Origin: JAKAVN01 sp963796565
GTDB taxonomy: Bacteria; Desulfobacterota; Binatia; Binatales; Binataceae
Reading direction: 5' to 3'
Assembly (NCBI GenBank): GCA_963796565.1
Contig: CAWCMA010000001.1
Span: forward strand, 248,001-312,000
Length of the DNA stretch: 64,000 nt
Shown: piece after piece, positions 56,203-64,000 of the stretch
How the letters are laid out: each line of letters begins with the position of its first letter
Position numbering within the stretch: the first letter of the stretch is position 1
Notes under the pieces: generated by a model
Seen by the model: only the letters and a program-made list of their open reading frames with translations
What the model was told of the DNA's origin: nothing
Databases searched by the model: none
Translations under genes and position numbers: made by a program

Positions 56203-57666
56203 ATGGCCGACAAACAGGACGAAAAGAAAGTCACCCCGCGAAGCGTCGACTTCGCCGCCTGGTACAACGAGATAATCGCGCGCGCCGAACTCGCCGATCA
56301 CTCGCCGGTGCGCGGATGTATCGTGTTCCGCCCCGACGGATTCGCGATCTGGGAGGCGCTGCGCGACGAACTCGATCGCCGGATCAAGAAGACCGGCGCG
56401 CGCAACGCCTACTTTCCGCTGTTCATCCCGCAAAGCTTCCTGCAAAAGGAAGCACAGCACGTCGAGGGCTTCGCGCCCGAGGTCGCCGTGGTCACGCACG
56501 GCGGCGGCAAGGAGCTGGAAGAGCCGCTCATCGTGCGGCCGACCTCCGAGACGATCATCAACTATATGTTCGCGCAATGGATCCATTCGCATCGCGACCT
56601 GCCGCTGATGATCAACCAGTGGTGCAACGTGGTGCGCTGGGAGATGCGCACGCGGCCATTTTTGCGCACCACCGAATTTCTCTGGCAGGAAGGCCATACC
56701 GCGCACGCGACCAGAGAGGAGGCCGAGCGGGAGGCGCTCACGATGCTCGAGGTCTACCGCGGCTTCGTCGAGGACTATCTTGCGGTGCCATTGGTCACCG
56801 GGCGCAAGAGCGCGGCCGAGCGCTTCCCGGGCGCCGAGGAGACCTACTCGATAGAATCGCTGATGGGCGACGGGCGGGCGCTGCAATGCGGCACCTCGCA
56901 CTATCTAGGCGATAACTTCGCGCGCGCCTTCGAAATTCGCTTCCTCGATACGCAAAACCAGCTCCAATACCCGCATCAGACCAGTTGGGGCGTGTCGACG
57001 CGGCTGCTGGGCGCGATCATCATGAGCCACGGCGACGACCAGGGATTGCGACTGCCGCCGGCGGTCGCGCCGTTCCAGGCCGTGGTCGTGCCGATCTGGC
57101 GCAAGGCCGAGGAGGGCGAGCCGGTGCTGGCCGCCGCGCGTGCGGCGCGCGACGTGCTGGAGGCGGCGGGCGTGCGCGTGCGGCTGGACGATCGCGAGGG
57201 GCTGACGCCGGGTTTCAAGTTCAACGACTGGGAGATGCGCGGGGTGCCGGTCAGGATTGAAATTGGCCCGCGCGACGTCGCCGCGCGCAACGCCGTGCTC
57301 GCGCGCCGCGACCGCTCGGGCAAGGAAGGAAAGGTCGTCGCGTCGATCGACGGGCTCGCGGCACATGTGAGCGCGCTGCTTGACGAGGTGCAGAAGAGCC
57401 TCTACACGCAGGCGCGCGACGCGATGCGCGCCAACACGCGCGAGTTCGACGACTACGCGAAATTTCGGGCGCAGATGGAAGGCGAGGGCGGCGGCGGCAT
57501 GGCCGACATCTATTGGTGCGGGAGCGCCGCGTGCGAGACTCGGATTCGCGAGGAGACGCGCGCGACCTGCCGCGCGATTCCGCTGGGACAGAACGGCGCC
57601 GCCGGCCGATGTCTGGTTTGCGGTGAAGCGGCGAAAGAGCGCGCTTTTTTCGCCAAGGCGTATTGA
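56203..57666 (+). CDS. proS: Prolyl-tRNA synthetase, archaeal/eukaryotic-type (ProS type 3)
   Basis: 487 residues from the ATG at 56203. Class II motifs: 'RGCIVFRPDGFAIWEALRDEL' (motif 1 region, split), 'RWEMRTRPFLRTTEFLWQEGHT' (motif 2, split) and 'GAIIMSHGDDQGLRLP' (motif 3). The anticodon domain is followed by a C4 zinc domain ('YWCGSAACE', 'GRCLVCGEAAKERAFFAKAY') and the C-terminal Tyr. There is no editing insertion, so this is the archaeal-type enzyme found in scattered bacteria. Confidence 0.95.
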   Translation: MADKQDEKKVTPRSVDFAAWYNEIIARAELADHSPVRGCIVFRPDGFAIWEALRDELDRRIKKTGARNAYFPLFIPQSFLQKEAQHVEGFAPEVAVVTHGGGKELEEPLIVRPTSETIINYMFAQWIHSHRDLPLMINQWCNVVRWEMRTRPFLRTTEFLWQEGHTAHATREEAEREALTMLEVYRGFVEDYLAVPLVTGRKSAAERFPGAEETYSIESLMGDGRALQCGTSHYLGDNFARAFEIRFLDTQNQLQYPHQTSWGVSTRLLGAIIMSHGDDQGLRLPPAVAPFQAVVVPIWRKAEEGEPVLAAARAARDVLEAAGVRVRLDDREGLTPGFKFNDWEMRGVPVRIEIGPRDVAARNAVLARRDRSGKEGKVVASIDGLAAHVSALLDEVQKSLYTQARDAMRANTREFDDYAKFRAQMEGEGGGGMADIYWCGSAACETRIREETRATCRAIPLGQNGAAGRCLVCGEAAKERAFFAKAY

Positions 57667-57747
57667 CGATTTTCTCGGATCATCGCGCGAACGATACCGC
57701 CTCGCTCCGGGCCGCTCGCGTCAACTACGAGGGAGGAATAATTGATT

Positions 57748-58977
57748 ATGTCCGCATCCAAGCCAGCCCACGTCCTTGACGGTTACAAGGTTCTCGACTT
57801 CACTCAGGCGCTCGCCGGTCCGACCGTGACGCGGCTGATGGCCGAGCTCGGCGCCGACGTCATCAAGGTGGAGATTCCGCCCAAGGGGGATTTCTCGCGC
57901 TCCTTTCCATTTCTGAAGGATGGGCGCAGCGCGTACTTCGTGCAGCAGAACCGCGGCAAGAAGAGCCTCTGCCTCGATCCCAAGAAACCCGAGGGTCTCG
58001 CGGTCATCAAAAAATTGCTGCCCAAGATGGACGTCCTGCTCGAAAATTATTCGCCGGGAGCGATCGCGCGGATGGGCCTCGGATGGGAAGAGGTCAGCAA
58101 GATCAATCCGCGGCTCATCATGTGCTCGGTCTCGGGATTCGGGCAGACCGGACCGCTCGCCAATCGCCCCGGCTACGATTACATCGGGATGAGCTACGCG
58201 GGCGTGACCTACATGATCGGCGATCCCAATGGGCCGCCGTCGTTCCCGATGCTCGGGCTGGGCGACGTTTCGACCGGCGTTCACGCGCTCGCCGCGATCG
58301 CCTGCGCCCTGCTCTACCGCGACAAGACCGGCCGCGGCCAGCACCTGGACGTATCGCTGCTCGATAGCTACTTCCATTGTCACGAGCTGAACGTGCAGAT
58401 GTACAGCATGAGCGGTGGCAAGGTGAAGCCCAAACGCGCGGGCTCAAATCACACCGCCGTCCCGATCATCGGAATCTTCAAGGGCAAAGCGCCGGAGACC
58501 TACCTGTTCATCATGGCGCCGGTGGACCATCAGTTCGCGGCGCTATGCCGCACGATGGGCCGGCCGGAGCTGGCGGCCGACCCGCGCTTCACGACCGTGG
58601 TCGCGCGCGCCGCCAACCTCGCCGAGATCACCGGCATCATTCAGGCCTGGCTTGACTCGCAGCCCGACGACGCCACCATCCTGCGCAAGCTCGAAGAAAA
58701 TCGGATTCCAGTGGCGCCGATTCTGTCGATCGAAGAAGCCGTGAACCATCCGCATCTGCGCGAACGGCGGACGGTGCGGAAAATCCGCGACCGCATCATC
58801 GGCGAGTACGACATCCCGGGCGTGCCGCTGCGCTTCTCCGATTTTCCCGCCGAGCTTGAGCTGCAGGCTCCGCTGCTGGGCGAGCACAACGCTGAGATTC
58901 TCGGCGGTCTCGGTTACTCCGCGGATAAAATCAGCGAACTGGAGAAGAATGGCGTCCTGATGCACGGCGACCGCTGA
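57748..58977 (+). CDS. CaiB/BaiF family III CoA transferase
   Basis: 409 residues from the ATG at 57748; GGAGG lies 11 bases before it, and a TTG at 57742 is better spaced. 'LDGYKVLDFTQALAGPTVTRLMAELGADVIKVE' (family start, shortened here), 'NRGKKSLCLDPKKPEG', 'DVLLENYSPGAIARMGLG', the catalytic Asp in 'GLGDVSTGVHA' and 'DVSLLDSYF'. These enzymes move CoA between carboxylic acids. Substrate unknown; no dehydrogenase or ligase neighbour. Confidence 0.9.
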   Translation: MSASKPAHVLDGYKVLDFTQALAGPTVTRLMAELGADVIKVEIPPKGDFSRSFPFLKDGRSAYFVQQNRGKKSLCLDPKKPEGLAVIKKLLPKMDVLLENYSPGAIARMGLGWEEVSKINPRLIMCSVSGFGQTGPLANRPGYDYIGMSYAGVTYMIGDPNGPPSFPMLGLGDVSTGVHALAAIACALLYRDKTGRGQHLDVSLLDSYFHCHELNVQMYSMSGGKVKPKRAGSNHTAVPIIGIFKGKAPETYLFIMAPVDHQFAALCRTMGRPELAADPRFTTVVARAANLAEITGIIQAWLDSQPDDATILRKLEENRIPVAPILSIEEAVNHPHLRERRTVRKIRDRIIGEYDIPGVPLRFSDFPAELELQAPLLGEHNAEILGGLGYSADKISELEKNGVLMHGDR

Positions 58978-59003
58978 CCGGGACTCGGCAGAGAGGTTTG
59001 GCG

Positions 59004-59336
59004 ATGACGGAAGACCAGCCGGGCGGCTCGTCATCTGCCGCACCGGTCGCGTACGATCTGACCGCACTCAGCAGCGCCGAGCGCGAGCGGAGGCGCTCGC
59101 TCGCGACGAAAATCCACCTGACGGTCGCCGGACGCCGCGAAATCGCCGACGGCTACGCGCTGCGGCTCGCGCGGGACAAAGTTTTAGCCGGCGAGCTTCG
59201 GGACTGGATCAGTCTGGAAGGCAGATGCTGTCCATTTCTTCGGTTTGCGCGGACACAGGACGGCGACGATATCTGGCTTCATCTCACGGGACGCGTCGGG
59301 GTAAAGGAATTCCGCAATTCGGAAATGGGCGCCTGA
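59004..59336 (+). CDS. Small hypothetical protein with CCPF motif
   Basis: 110 residues from the ATG at 59004, AGAGG upstream. 'YDLTALSSAERERR', a helix 'ADGYALRLARDKVLAGEL', and 'WISLEGRCCPFLRFARTQDGDDIWLHLTGRVGVKEF'-type ending (given here in part). The R-C-C-P-F pair of cysteines with the following 'LTGRVGVKEF' is shared with a small family often found near metal-resistance genes. A metal-binding role is possible. 26 bases after the CoA transferase. Confidence 0.65.
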   Translation: MTEDQPGGSSSAAPVAYDLTALSSAERERRRSLATKIHLTVAGRREIADGYALRLARDKVLAGELRDWISLEGRCCPFLRFARTQDGDDIWLHLTGRVGVKEFRNSEMGA

Positions 59337-59412
59337 TCGCCTGCCCGTTTCCATGCGCCACGATAGACGCAATCGCGAAACCTGCCCTCGCACGCGCTGT
59401 CGCAGCCGCCGG

Positions 59413-60309
59413 CTAGCCGTGGGCGAAGAGCATCAGGTAGCAGAGCACGCTCAAGTCGGCCATCACGTGAGCGAGAATCGAAGTCTCCAAGCCCCAGCGC
59501 CAGTAGACGTAGCCGAGTACGATTCCCGCGACGGCGCGCGGCTCGAGCAGCATCTGCACCGCGCGCGGCTCCCACCAGAGCGTGCCCTCGCCGGTCGCCG
59601 CGTGAACCGCGCCGAATAACAGGCCCTGGATTACGATCGCCATCCACCATCCCCTGGCGCCGAGCGTGCCTGCGGGCGCGCGCGACAATTTGACTATCAG
59701 CCATACCAGCACGGTCACCAGGAAAAGGCGGAAGTGGATCTCCTCGATGATCGGAAACCCCACGCCCACGGCGAGGGGATGGGCCTTGAAGAGATCGAAG
59801 GCCTTGAGGCCGGCTTCCTTTATGCTGTCCGCGGTCGTGGCGGCCAGCGACGGCGACCACAGCGCTTTCACCACGATCATCTGCGCGACTCGGGTTCCCA
59901 AGATAGATAGGGCCGCCGCACCGGCCGCGGCGTAAATCAATTCCATCAGGCTCGGCGCCAAGTTGCCGCCGGCGAGTCGACGTCTCAGTGCGCTGGGCGC
60001 AAACCCCGCCCGGCGCGCCGCCAGGCATCCCAATCCCACCAGGAACAGCATCTCCCCGAGCGCAATCGAGATCGCCCGCAGGTGTTTGTCGGGTGGTATC
60101 GGAAGCACCGGTGAGCAGAGAACCCATCCCGCCATGCCCACCGCGAGCAGCAGAAAGAATTCGATCAGGCGGGAATAGCGAACCTGCACGTGGGGCGGAC
60201 GCCCTTCGAGTTCAACGTTGGCGGCGAAGCTCTCGGTTTCCAACAAGATGAGCGCCGTCGTTTCCGCCTGCGGCCTGACTGGCTTCATCGCGGAACGCAG
60301 CCTTTCCAT
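59413..60309 (-). CDS. CPBP-family intramembrane metalloprotease
   Basis: 298 residues with about eight hydrophobic segments. The Abi/CAAX protease motifs are 'FPIIEEIHFRLFLV' (E-E-x-x-x-R), 'GLLFGAVHAATGEG' (F-x-x-x-H) and 'SILAHVMADL' (H-x-x-x-D/N-type). The family cleaves membrane substrates or processes prenylated or bacteriocin-like peptides. No partner gene is visible. Confidence 0.85.
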   Translation of the reverse strand: MERLRSAMKPVRPQAETTALILLETESFAANVELEGRPPHVQVRYSRLIEFFLLLAVGMAGWVLCSPVLPIPPDKHLRAISIALGEMLFLVGLGCLAARRAGFAPSALRRRLAGGNLAPSLMELIYAAAGAAALSILGTRVAQMIVVKALWSPSLAATTADSIKEAGLKAFDLFKAHPLAVGVGFPIIEEIHFRLFLVTVLVWLIVKLSRAPAGTLGARGWWMAIVIQGLLFGAVHAATGEGTLWWEPRAVQMLLEPRAVAGIVLGYVYWRWGLETSILAHVMADLSVLCYLMLFAHG

Positions 60310-60483
60310 CGTGAGCGGGCGCGCGCAGTTTGTTAAGGCGTCGAGCGCTGTGCGGCCAATTCAGCCGCGAGGGATGTTACATAGGGCGCCGCGGGAGAGG
60401 GTCGCGCGCTTGAGAAGCCGAAGACGACACCCCGACGCTATCGGTGCCGCGCGGATGCGACGCCGCCTGGAATCATGCGGCTA

Positions 60484-61485
60484 TCAGCCTAACTTGTAGT
60501 TGAGCTTCATCGCGGCGCGTACCTCGTCCATCGTAGACTGCGCTACCGCACGTCCCTTGCGCGTGCCTTCCATGATGATCTCGCGCACTCGCTCGGGCTT
60601 CGCCGCGAACTCGACGCGCCGCTCACGAATCGGCTGCAGGAACGCGTCGAGCGCGACGAACAGCTTCTGCTTCACTTCGACGTCGCCCACCGTGCCCTTG
60701 CGATAGCGCTCCTTGAGCTCGTCGACCTCGGCCTTATCCGGGTTGAACACGTCGTGGTAAGTGAAAACCGGATTGCCCTCGACGTGGCCGGGATCGGTCG
60801 GATGAATCCGCGTCGGGTCAGTGAACATCGACATCACGCGTTTGCGCACGGCCTCGGACGGATCGCCGAGATAAATGCAATTGCCGAGCGACTTCGACAT
60901 CTTGGCGCCGCCGTCGGTGCCCGGCAGCCGCGCCATCTGGCCCAGCATCGCGCGCGGCTCGATCAGCACCTTGGCGTAAAGCGAGTTGAAGCGCCGTACG
61001 ATCTCGCGCGCCTGCTCGATCATCGGCAACTGGTCCTCGCCGACCGGCACCAGCTCGGCCTTGAAGATTGTGATGTCGGCGGCCTGCGAAATCGGATACG
61101 ACCAGAAGCCCACCGGTACGCCGCGCTTGAAATTGCGCTGCTTGATCTCGTCCTTGACCGTGGGATTGCGCTCCAGCGTCGCCACCGTCACGAGGTTCAT
61201 GAAATAGGTTGTAAGCTCGCTCAGCTCCGGCACCATCGATTGCACGACGATTTTGACCCGCTCCGGGTCGAGCCCCACCGCGAGATAGTCGAGCGCGACC
61301 TCGAAGACGTTGGCCTCGAGCTTCTCCGGATGCTCGAAGTTGTCGGTGAGCGCCTGGATGTCGGCGATCAATATGTAGGTGTCGTATTCGTGTTGCAGGC
61401 GAACGCGGTTTTGTAACGAACCGACGTAGTGTCCGAGATGCAGTGGGCCGGTCGGGCGGTCGCCGGTCAGAATTCGTTTCTCCAT
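60484..61485 (-). CDS. trpS: Tryptophanyl-tRNA synthetase
   Basis: 333 residues. Class I motifs: 'GDRPTGPLHLGHYVGSL' (H-L-G-H) and 'GGAKMSKSLGN' (K-M-S-K-S). 'LIADIQALTDN' and 'GFWSYPISQAADI' (here also 'VGEDQLPMIEQAREI') match TrpRS. Charges tRNA-Trp. nfo follows... on the same strand 10 bases upstream, so the two are one operon. Confidence 0.96.
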   Translation of the reverse strand: MEKRILTGDRPTGPLHLGHYVGSLQNRVRLQHEYDTYILIADIQALTDNFEHPEKLEANVFEVALDYLAVGLDPERVKIVVQSMVPELSELTTYFMNLVTVATLERNPTVKDEIKQRNFKRGVPVGFWSYPISQAADITIFKAELVPVGEDQLPMIEQAREIVRRFNSLYAKVLIEPRAMLGQMARLPGTDGGAKMSKSLGNCIYLGDPSEAVRKRVMSMFTDPTRIHPTDPGHVEGNPVFTYHDVFNPDKAEVDELKERYRKGTVGDVEVKQKLFVALDAFLQPIRERRVEFAAKPERVREIIMEGTRKGRAVAQSTMDEVRAAMKLNYKLG

Positions 61486-61495
61486 CGTTTCAGTG

Positions 61496-62374
61496 TCAGT
61501 CTGGCGATTCCAGCAGCTTGCGCAGCGTGACGAGGTCTTCGGCGATGTCTTTCATGTCGGGACCGGGCTCGGTCTCCAGGCACATCGGGATGCCGAAAAA
61601 GCGCGGGTCGTGGAGCAGGCGGTCGAACGGCTCGACGCCGAGATGGCCCTTGCCGATATGCTGATGGCGATCGACGCGCGAGTGAAAGGGCTTGAGCGAA
61701 TCGTTGAGATGAAACGCGACCACGCGCTTGATTCCAACGTGCTCATCCAGCTCCGCGAACGTGCGCTCGTAGCCCTCGGAGCTGCGAAGATCGTAGCCGG
61801 CGGCGAAGGCGTGTTCGGTGTCGAAGCAGAGCCGCAGCCGTTCGTTTTCCTTGACCGCGTCGAAGATACGGCCCATCTGCGCGAACGAGTAGCCGAGATT
61901 GCTGCCCTGCCCGGCGGTGATCTCCAGCGCGAGTTTGGTCTTGAAGCCGGCGCACGATTTGTGCGCCTCGTCGATGGAGTGTGCGATAGTCGCGATGCCG
62001 GCCTCTTCGCCCGACCCGACGTGGGAGCCCGGATGCGCGATCAGAAACGGCACCCCGAGTACCTCGCATCGCTCCAACTCGTCGATTAGGCCCTCGACCG
62101 AACGCTGGCGCAGCTTCTCGTCGGGCGCGCCAAGGTTGAGCAGGTAGGAATCGTGCGCGATGACCATCTTGATCCCGGTCTCGGCTTGCGCGCTTTTGAA
62201 CGCTTCGATTTCTTCGCCTGAGTAGGGCTTGGAGGCCCACTGGCGCGAGCTCTTGGTGAAAATCTGGATACAGTCGCATCCGATCTGCAGGCCGCGCGCC
62301 AGCGATTGGCTGACGCCGCCCGCGATCGACACGTGCGCGCCGATCAGCGGCCGCTCTTGATTGCCCGAAGCCAT
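61496..62374 (-). CDS. nfo: Endonuclease IV
   Basis: 292 residues from the ATG at 62374. 'IGAHVSIAGGVSQSLARG' opens the barrel. The zinc ligands lie in 'VIAHDSYLLNLGAP', 'PFLIAHPGSHVGSG', 'LALEITAGQGSNLGYSFAQM', 'LCFDTEHAFAAGYD', 'VVAFHLNDSLKPFHSRVDRH' and 'IGKGHLGVEPF'. It cuts at abasic sites. A longer frame to 62632 adds only non-conserved sequence. Confidence 0.95.
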   Translation of the reverse strand: MASGNQERPLIGAHVSIAGGVSQSLARGLQIGCDCIQIFTKSSRQWASKPYSGEEIEAFKSAQAETGIKMVIAHDSYLLNLGAPDEKLRQRSVEGLIDELERCEVLGVPFLIAHPGSHVGSGEEAGIATIAHSIDEAHKSCAGFKTKLALEITAGQGSNLGYSFAQMGRIFDAVKENERLRLCFDTEHAFAAGYDLRSSEGYERTFAELDEHVGIKRVVAFHLNDSLKPFHSRVDRHQHIGKGHLGVEPFDRLLHDPRFFGIPMCLETEPGPDMKDIAEDLVTLRKLLESPD

Positions 62375-62510
62375 TACGATTCGTTCCAGCGCGGCGCTTC
62401 TCGTGCGCCGCCGTCGCCGCGATCTTATACCAAACGTTACGGAAAGCGAGGCTTGCCCGCGCGTCACGCACGCGGATAGTGACAGACGTGGATCCTGCGC
62501 GGATACTGTG

Positions 62511-63141
62511 ATGGATGTGCGCCGGCTGACAAAGTTGATCGTCCTGTGCTGCGCGTTCGGCGGATGCGCGCGCGGCGGCGCGGCAACCATCGATGATACC
62601 TCCGCCGGCAGCATCGGCAGCGCCCTCCTCAATTGTCACGGCGGCGGAGTTGCACCGAACGCCGGAGCGCTTCGGTGGCATCCCCGCCTCGGACAGCACG
62701 CCGGCCGCGCCTTCGCGGCCGCGGTTGAAGGTCGAAAAAGCCATAGGAGTCACCACGACGCGCGTCGTCCGGGATGACAGTTCCGAGGGCTCCATGCCGC
62801 CCGCGAAGTGCGAGGTACGGATCCTGCGCAAAAATCCCGCTGGGAAAACGCGCGAGGTGGCAACGCTCAAAGTCGAAGGCGCGCCGGCCCAGCATGAGGA
62901 CATCCTGTCGCTGCTCAAGCGCAAAGCGTGCGAGGCCGGGGCCAATGCGATAGTGATCAAAAGCATGGGCAAAACGCGCGTCGAGGGCGTCAAGATGGAT
63001 CACATCGAGGCGGTAGCGCTGGTAGTCGGAACTCCCAAACCACCGGTCGATCCATCGCCCATACCCAAGACCATCACGGTCACGCCTGAGGGTCCCGCGG
63101 TGCCCAAGACAATCACGGTTGATCCGGACGCGTCGCCCTAG
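62511..63141 (+). pseudogene. Lipoprotein gene with an apparent frameshift
   Basis: An ATG at 62511 opens a frame with a clear lipoprotein signal, 'MDVRRLTKLIVLCCAFGGC'. It runs out of frame within about 90 codons into Arg/His-rich sequence. A different frame (from about 62593) then gives a well-formed product: 'RVVRDDSSEGS', 'KCEVRILRKNPAGKTREVATLKVEG', 'LLKRKACEAGANAIVIKSMGKT' (in parts), ending 'PKTITVDPDASP'. The signal and body belong together only if one base is gained or lost between about 62595 and 62690. Either a recent frameshift or an assembly error. Confidence 0.6.
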
Positions 63142-63337
63142 CTAACCTTGAGGCGGAGTTTTCGGGCCGAGATTTTCGGGCCACGCTTTGCGGGTCGCGA
63201 ATTTGGACCGGAAGCCAGAGGGGACAGCGGTTCGACGCGTTGAACGCAACTTCATCCTCGCCGCGCAAATCAGTCATCGAATTTAAGGCACGGCCACGCG
63301 CGAGCGATCTGTGCGCCGCCGGGGCGTTGCGACCGGC

Positions 63338-64000
63338 ATGGGCGCGACCGTGAAGCGCGCGAGCCCAAAAGAAAAGCATTCGCTGAAGACGGTCGGGATG
63401 GTCGTGCGGCGCGAGCGCCCGCGGGCGATCGCGATCGCACACGAGCTCGCGGTATGGCTGCGCGCGCGTCACTTGGCGACCCTGGCCGAGCCCGAGGTCG
63501 CCGCTCAGCTCGGCGCCGAGGCGGTCGAGCGCGAGCAACTGGCGTTACGCTCGGACCTCATCGTGGTGCTCGGCGGCGACGGCACCCTGCTCAGCATCGC
63601 GCGCCTGGTTGGCGAGCGCGAAACGCCGATCCTCGGGATCAACCTCGGCGGCCTCGGCTTCCTGACCGAGATTACCACCGAGGAGGCGCAGGCGACGCTT
63701 GCCCGCGTGTTGGCCGGCGATTACGAGGTCGACCGCCGCATCACGCTGGAGGCGACCGTCGAGGCGCATGCCGCGGGCGCCCGCACGGTCGATCGCGAGA
63801 GCTTCCGCGCGCTCAACGACGTCGTGATCAACAAGCGCGCGCTCGGCCGCATGCTCGAGCTCAATGTGGTCGCCAGCGGCGAGCGCTTCTGTTCCTACCG
63901 CGCCGACGGTCTGATCATCGCCACCCCGACCGGTTCGACCGCGTACGCGCTCAGCGCCGGCGGGCCGATCGTGTTTCCCTCGCTCGACGTCGTCGTGCTT
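63338..64000 (+). CDS. nadK: NAD kinase, 3' end beyond the window
   Basis: 221 codons are visible from the ATG at 63338. 'VGMVVRRERPRAIAIAHELA' opens the protein; the kinase motif 'VVLGGDGTLLSIAR', 'ILGINLGGLGFLTEI', 'ALNDVVINK' and 'DGLIIATPTGSTAYALSAGGP' are all present. It makes NADP from NAD. The final domain (about 70 residues) lies past base 64000. Confidence 0.94.
   Translation, partial: MGATVKRASPKEKHSLKTVGMVVRRERPRAIAIAHELAVWLRARHLATLAEPEVAAQLGAEAVEREQLALRSDLIVVLGGDGTLLSIARLVGERETPILGINLGGLGFLTEITTEEAQATLARVLAGDYEVDRRITLEATVEAHAAGARTVDRESFRALNDVVINKRALGRMLELNVVASGERFCSYRADGLIIATPTGSTAYALSAGGPIVFPSLDVVVL

Overview
The window is 64 kb of GC-rich bacterial chromosome with dense single-strand runs of genes. 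The mix of genes suggests an uncultured soil or sediment lineage near the old Deltaproteobacteria: two luciferase-like flavin/F420 oxidoreductases, an acyl-CoA-dehydrogenase-type monooxygenase, a Rieske oxygenase, a CaiB-type CoA transferase, an archaeal-type ProRS, and apparent selenocysteine use. A Binatota-like organism fits, but this is inferred from gene content; there is no marker rRNA.

Layout. 1-9.8 kb: accessory metabolism and transport (flavin monooxygenase, isochorismatase-like protein, channel-like membrane protein, MFS, serine hydrolase, SbmA/YddA-type ABC exporter, di-haem oxidoreductase, NTF2-like protein). 10-11.1 kb: LLM oxidoreductase. 11.2-17.5 kb: one seven-gene operon, FHA / MotA-TolQ-like channel / two MotB-TolR-like partners / FHA / PP2C phosphatase / transmembrane Ser-Thr kinase. 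It looks like a phosphorylation-controlled ion-driven membrane complex. 17.5-20.2 kb: a divergent module with an ArsR-rhodanese regulator on one side, and a fatty-acid hydroxylase plus a VTT-rhodanese membrane protein on the other. 20.4-26.9 kb: an apparent island bounded by imperfect direct repeats, with ergothioneine genes egtB and egtD, a glycosyltransferase, a HAD phosphatase, a phosphoribosyltransferase and a peroxiredoxin. A 194-bp MITE-like element sits at its right end. 27-36.1 kb: Cys-rich lipoprotein, SRPBCC protein, class III cyclase, tRNA-Ser(GGA), and an envelope-glycan-like run of GT39, methyltransferase and two duplicated polytopic proteins. 36.2-46.4 kb: housekeeping (HU, Ppx/GppA, TrmFO, TopA, DprA, PyrF, AlkA). 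46.5-49.1 kb: a 20-bp tandem repeat, then Rieske oxygenase / small protein / SDR. 49.1-56 kb: peptide ABC importer (no ATPases), VIT1 transporter, peroxiredoxin, two SIMPL proteins. 56.2-64 kb: ProRS, CoA transferase, CPBP protease, TrpRS, endonuclease IV, a frameshifted lipoprotein, and NAD kinase cut by the window end.

The strongest observation is that two unrelated genes are each interrupted by a single in-frame TGA at the catalytic cysteine. In the VTT-rhodanese it replaces the Cys of C-R-S-G-x-R-S (17685-17687); in the peroxiredoxin it replaces the peroxidatic Cys of W-C-P-K-C (25339-25341). Both reading frames continue with fully conserved family sequence. Both TGAs are followed at 16-17 nt by a hairpin loop with G in its first two bases, as in bacterial SECIS elements. 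Both are therefore annotated as selenoproteins; automatic gene calling would truncate or lose them. The selenocysteine machinery is not in the window.
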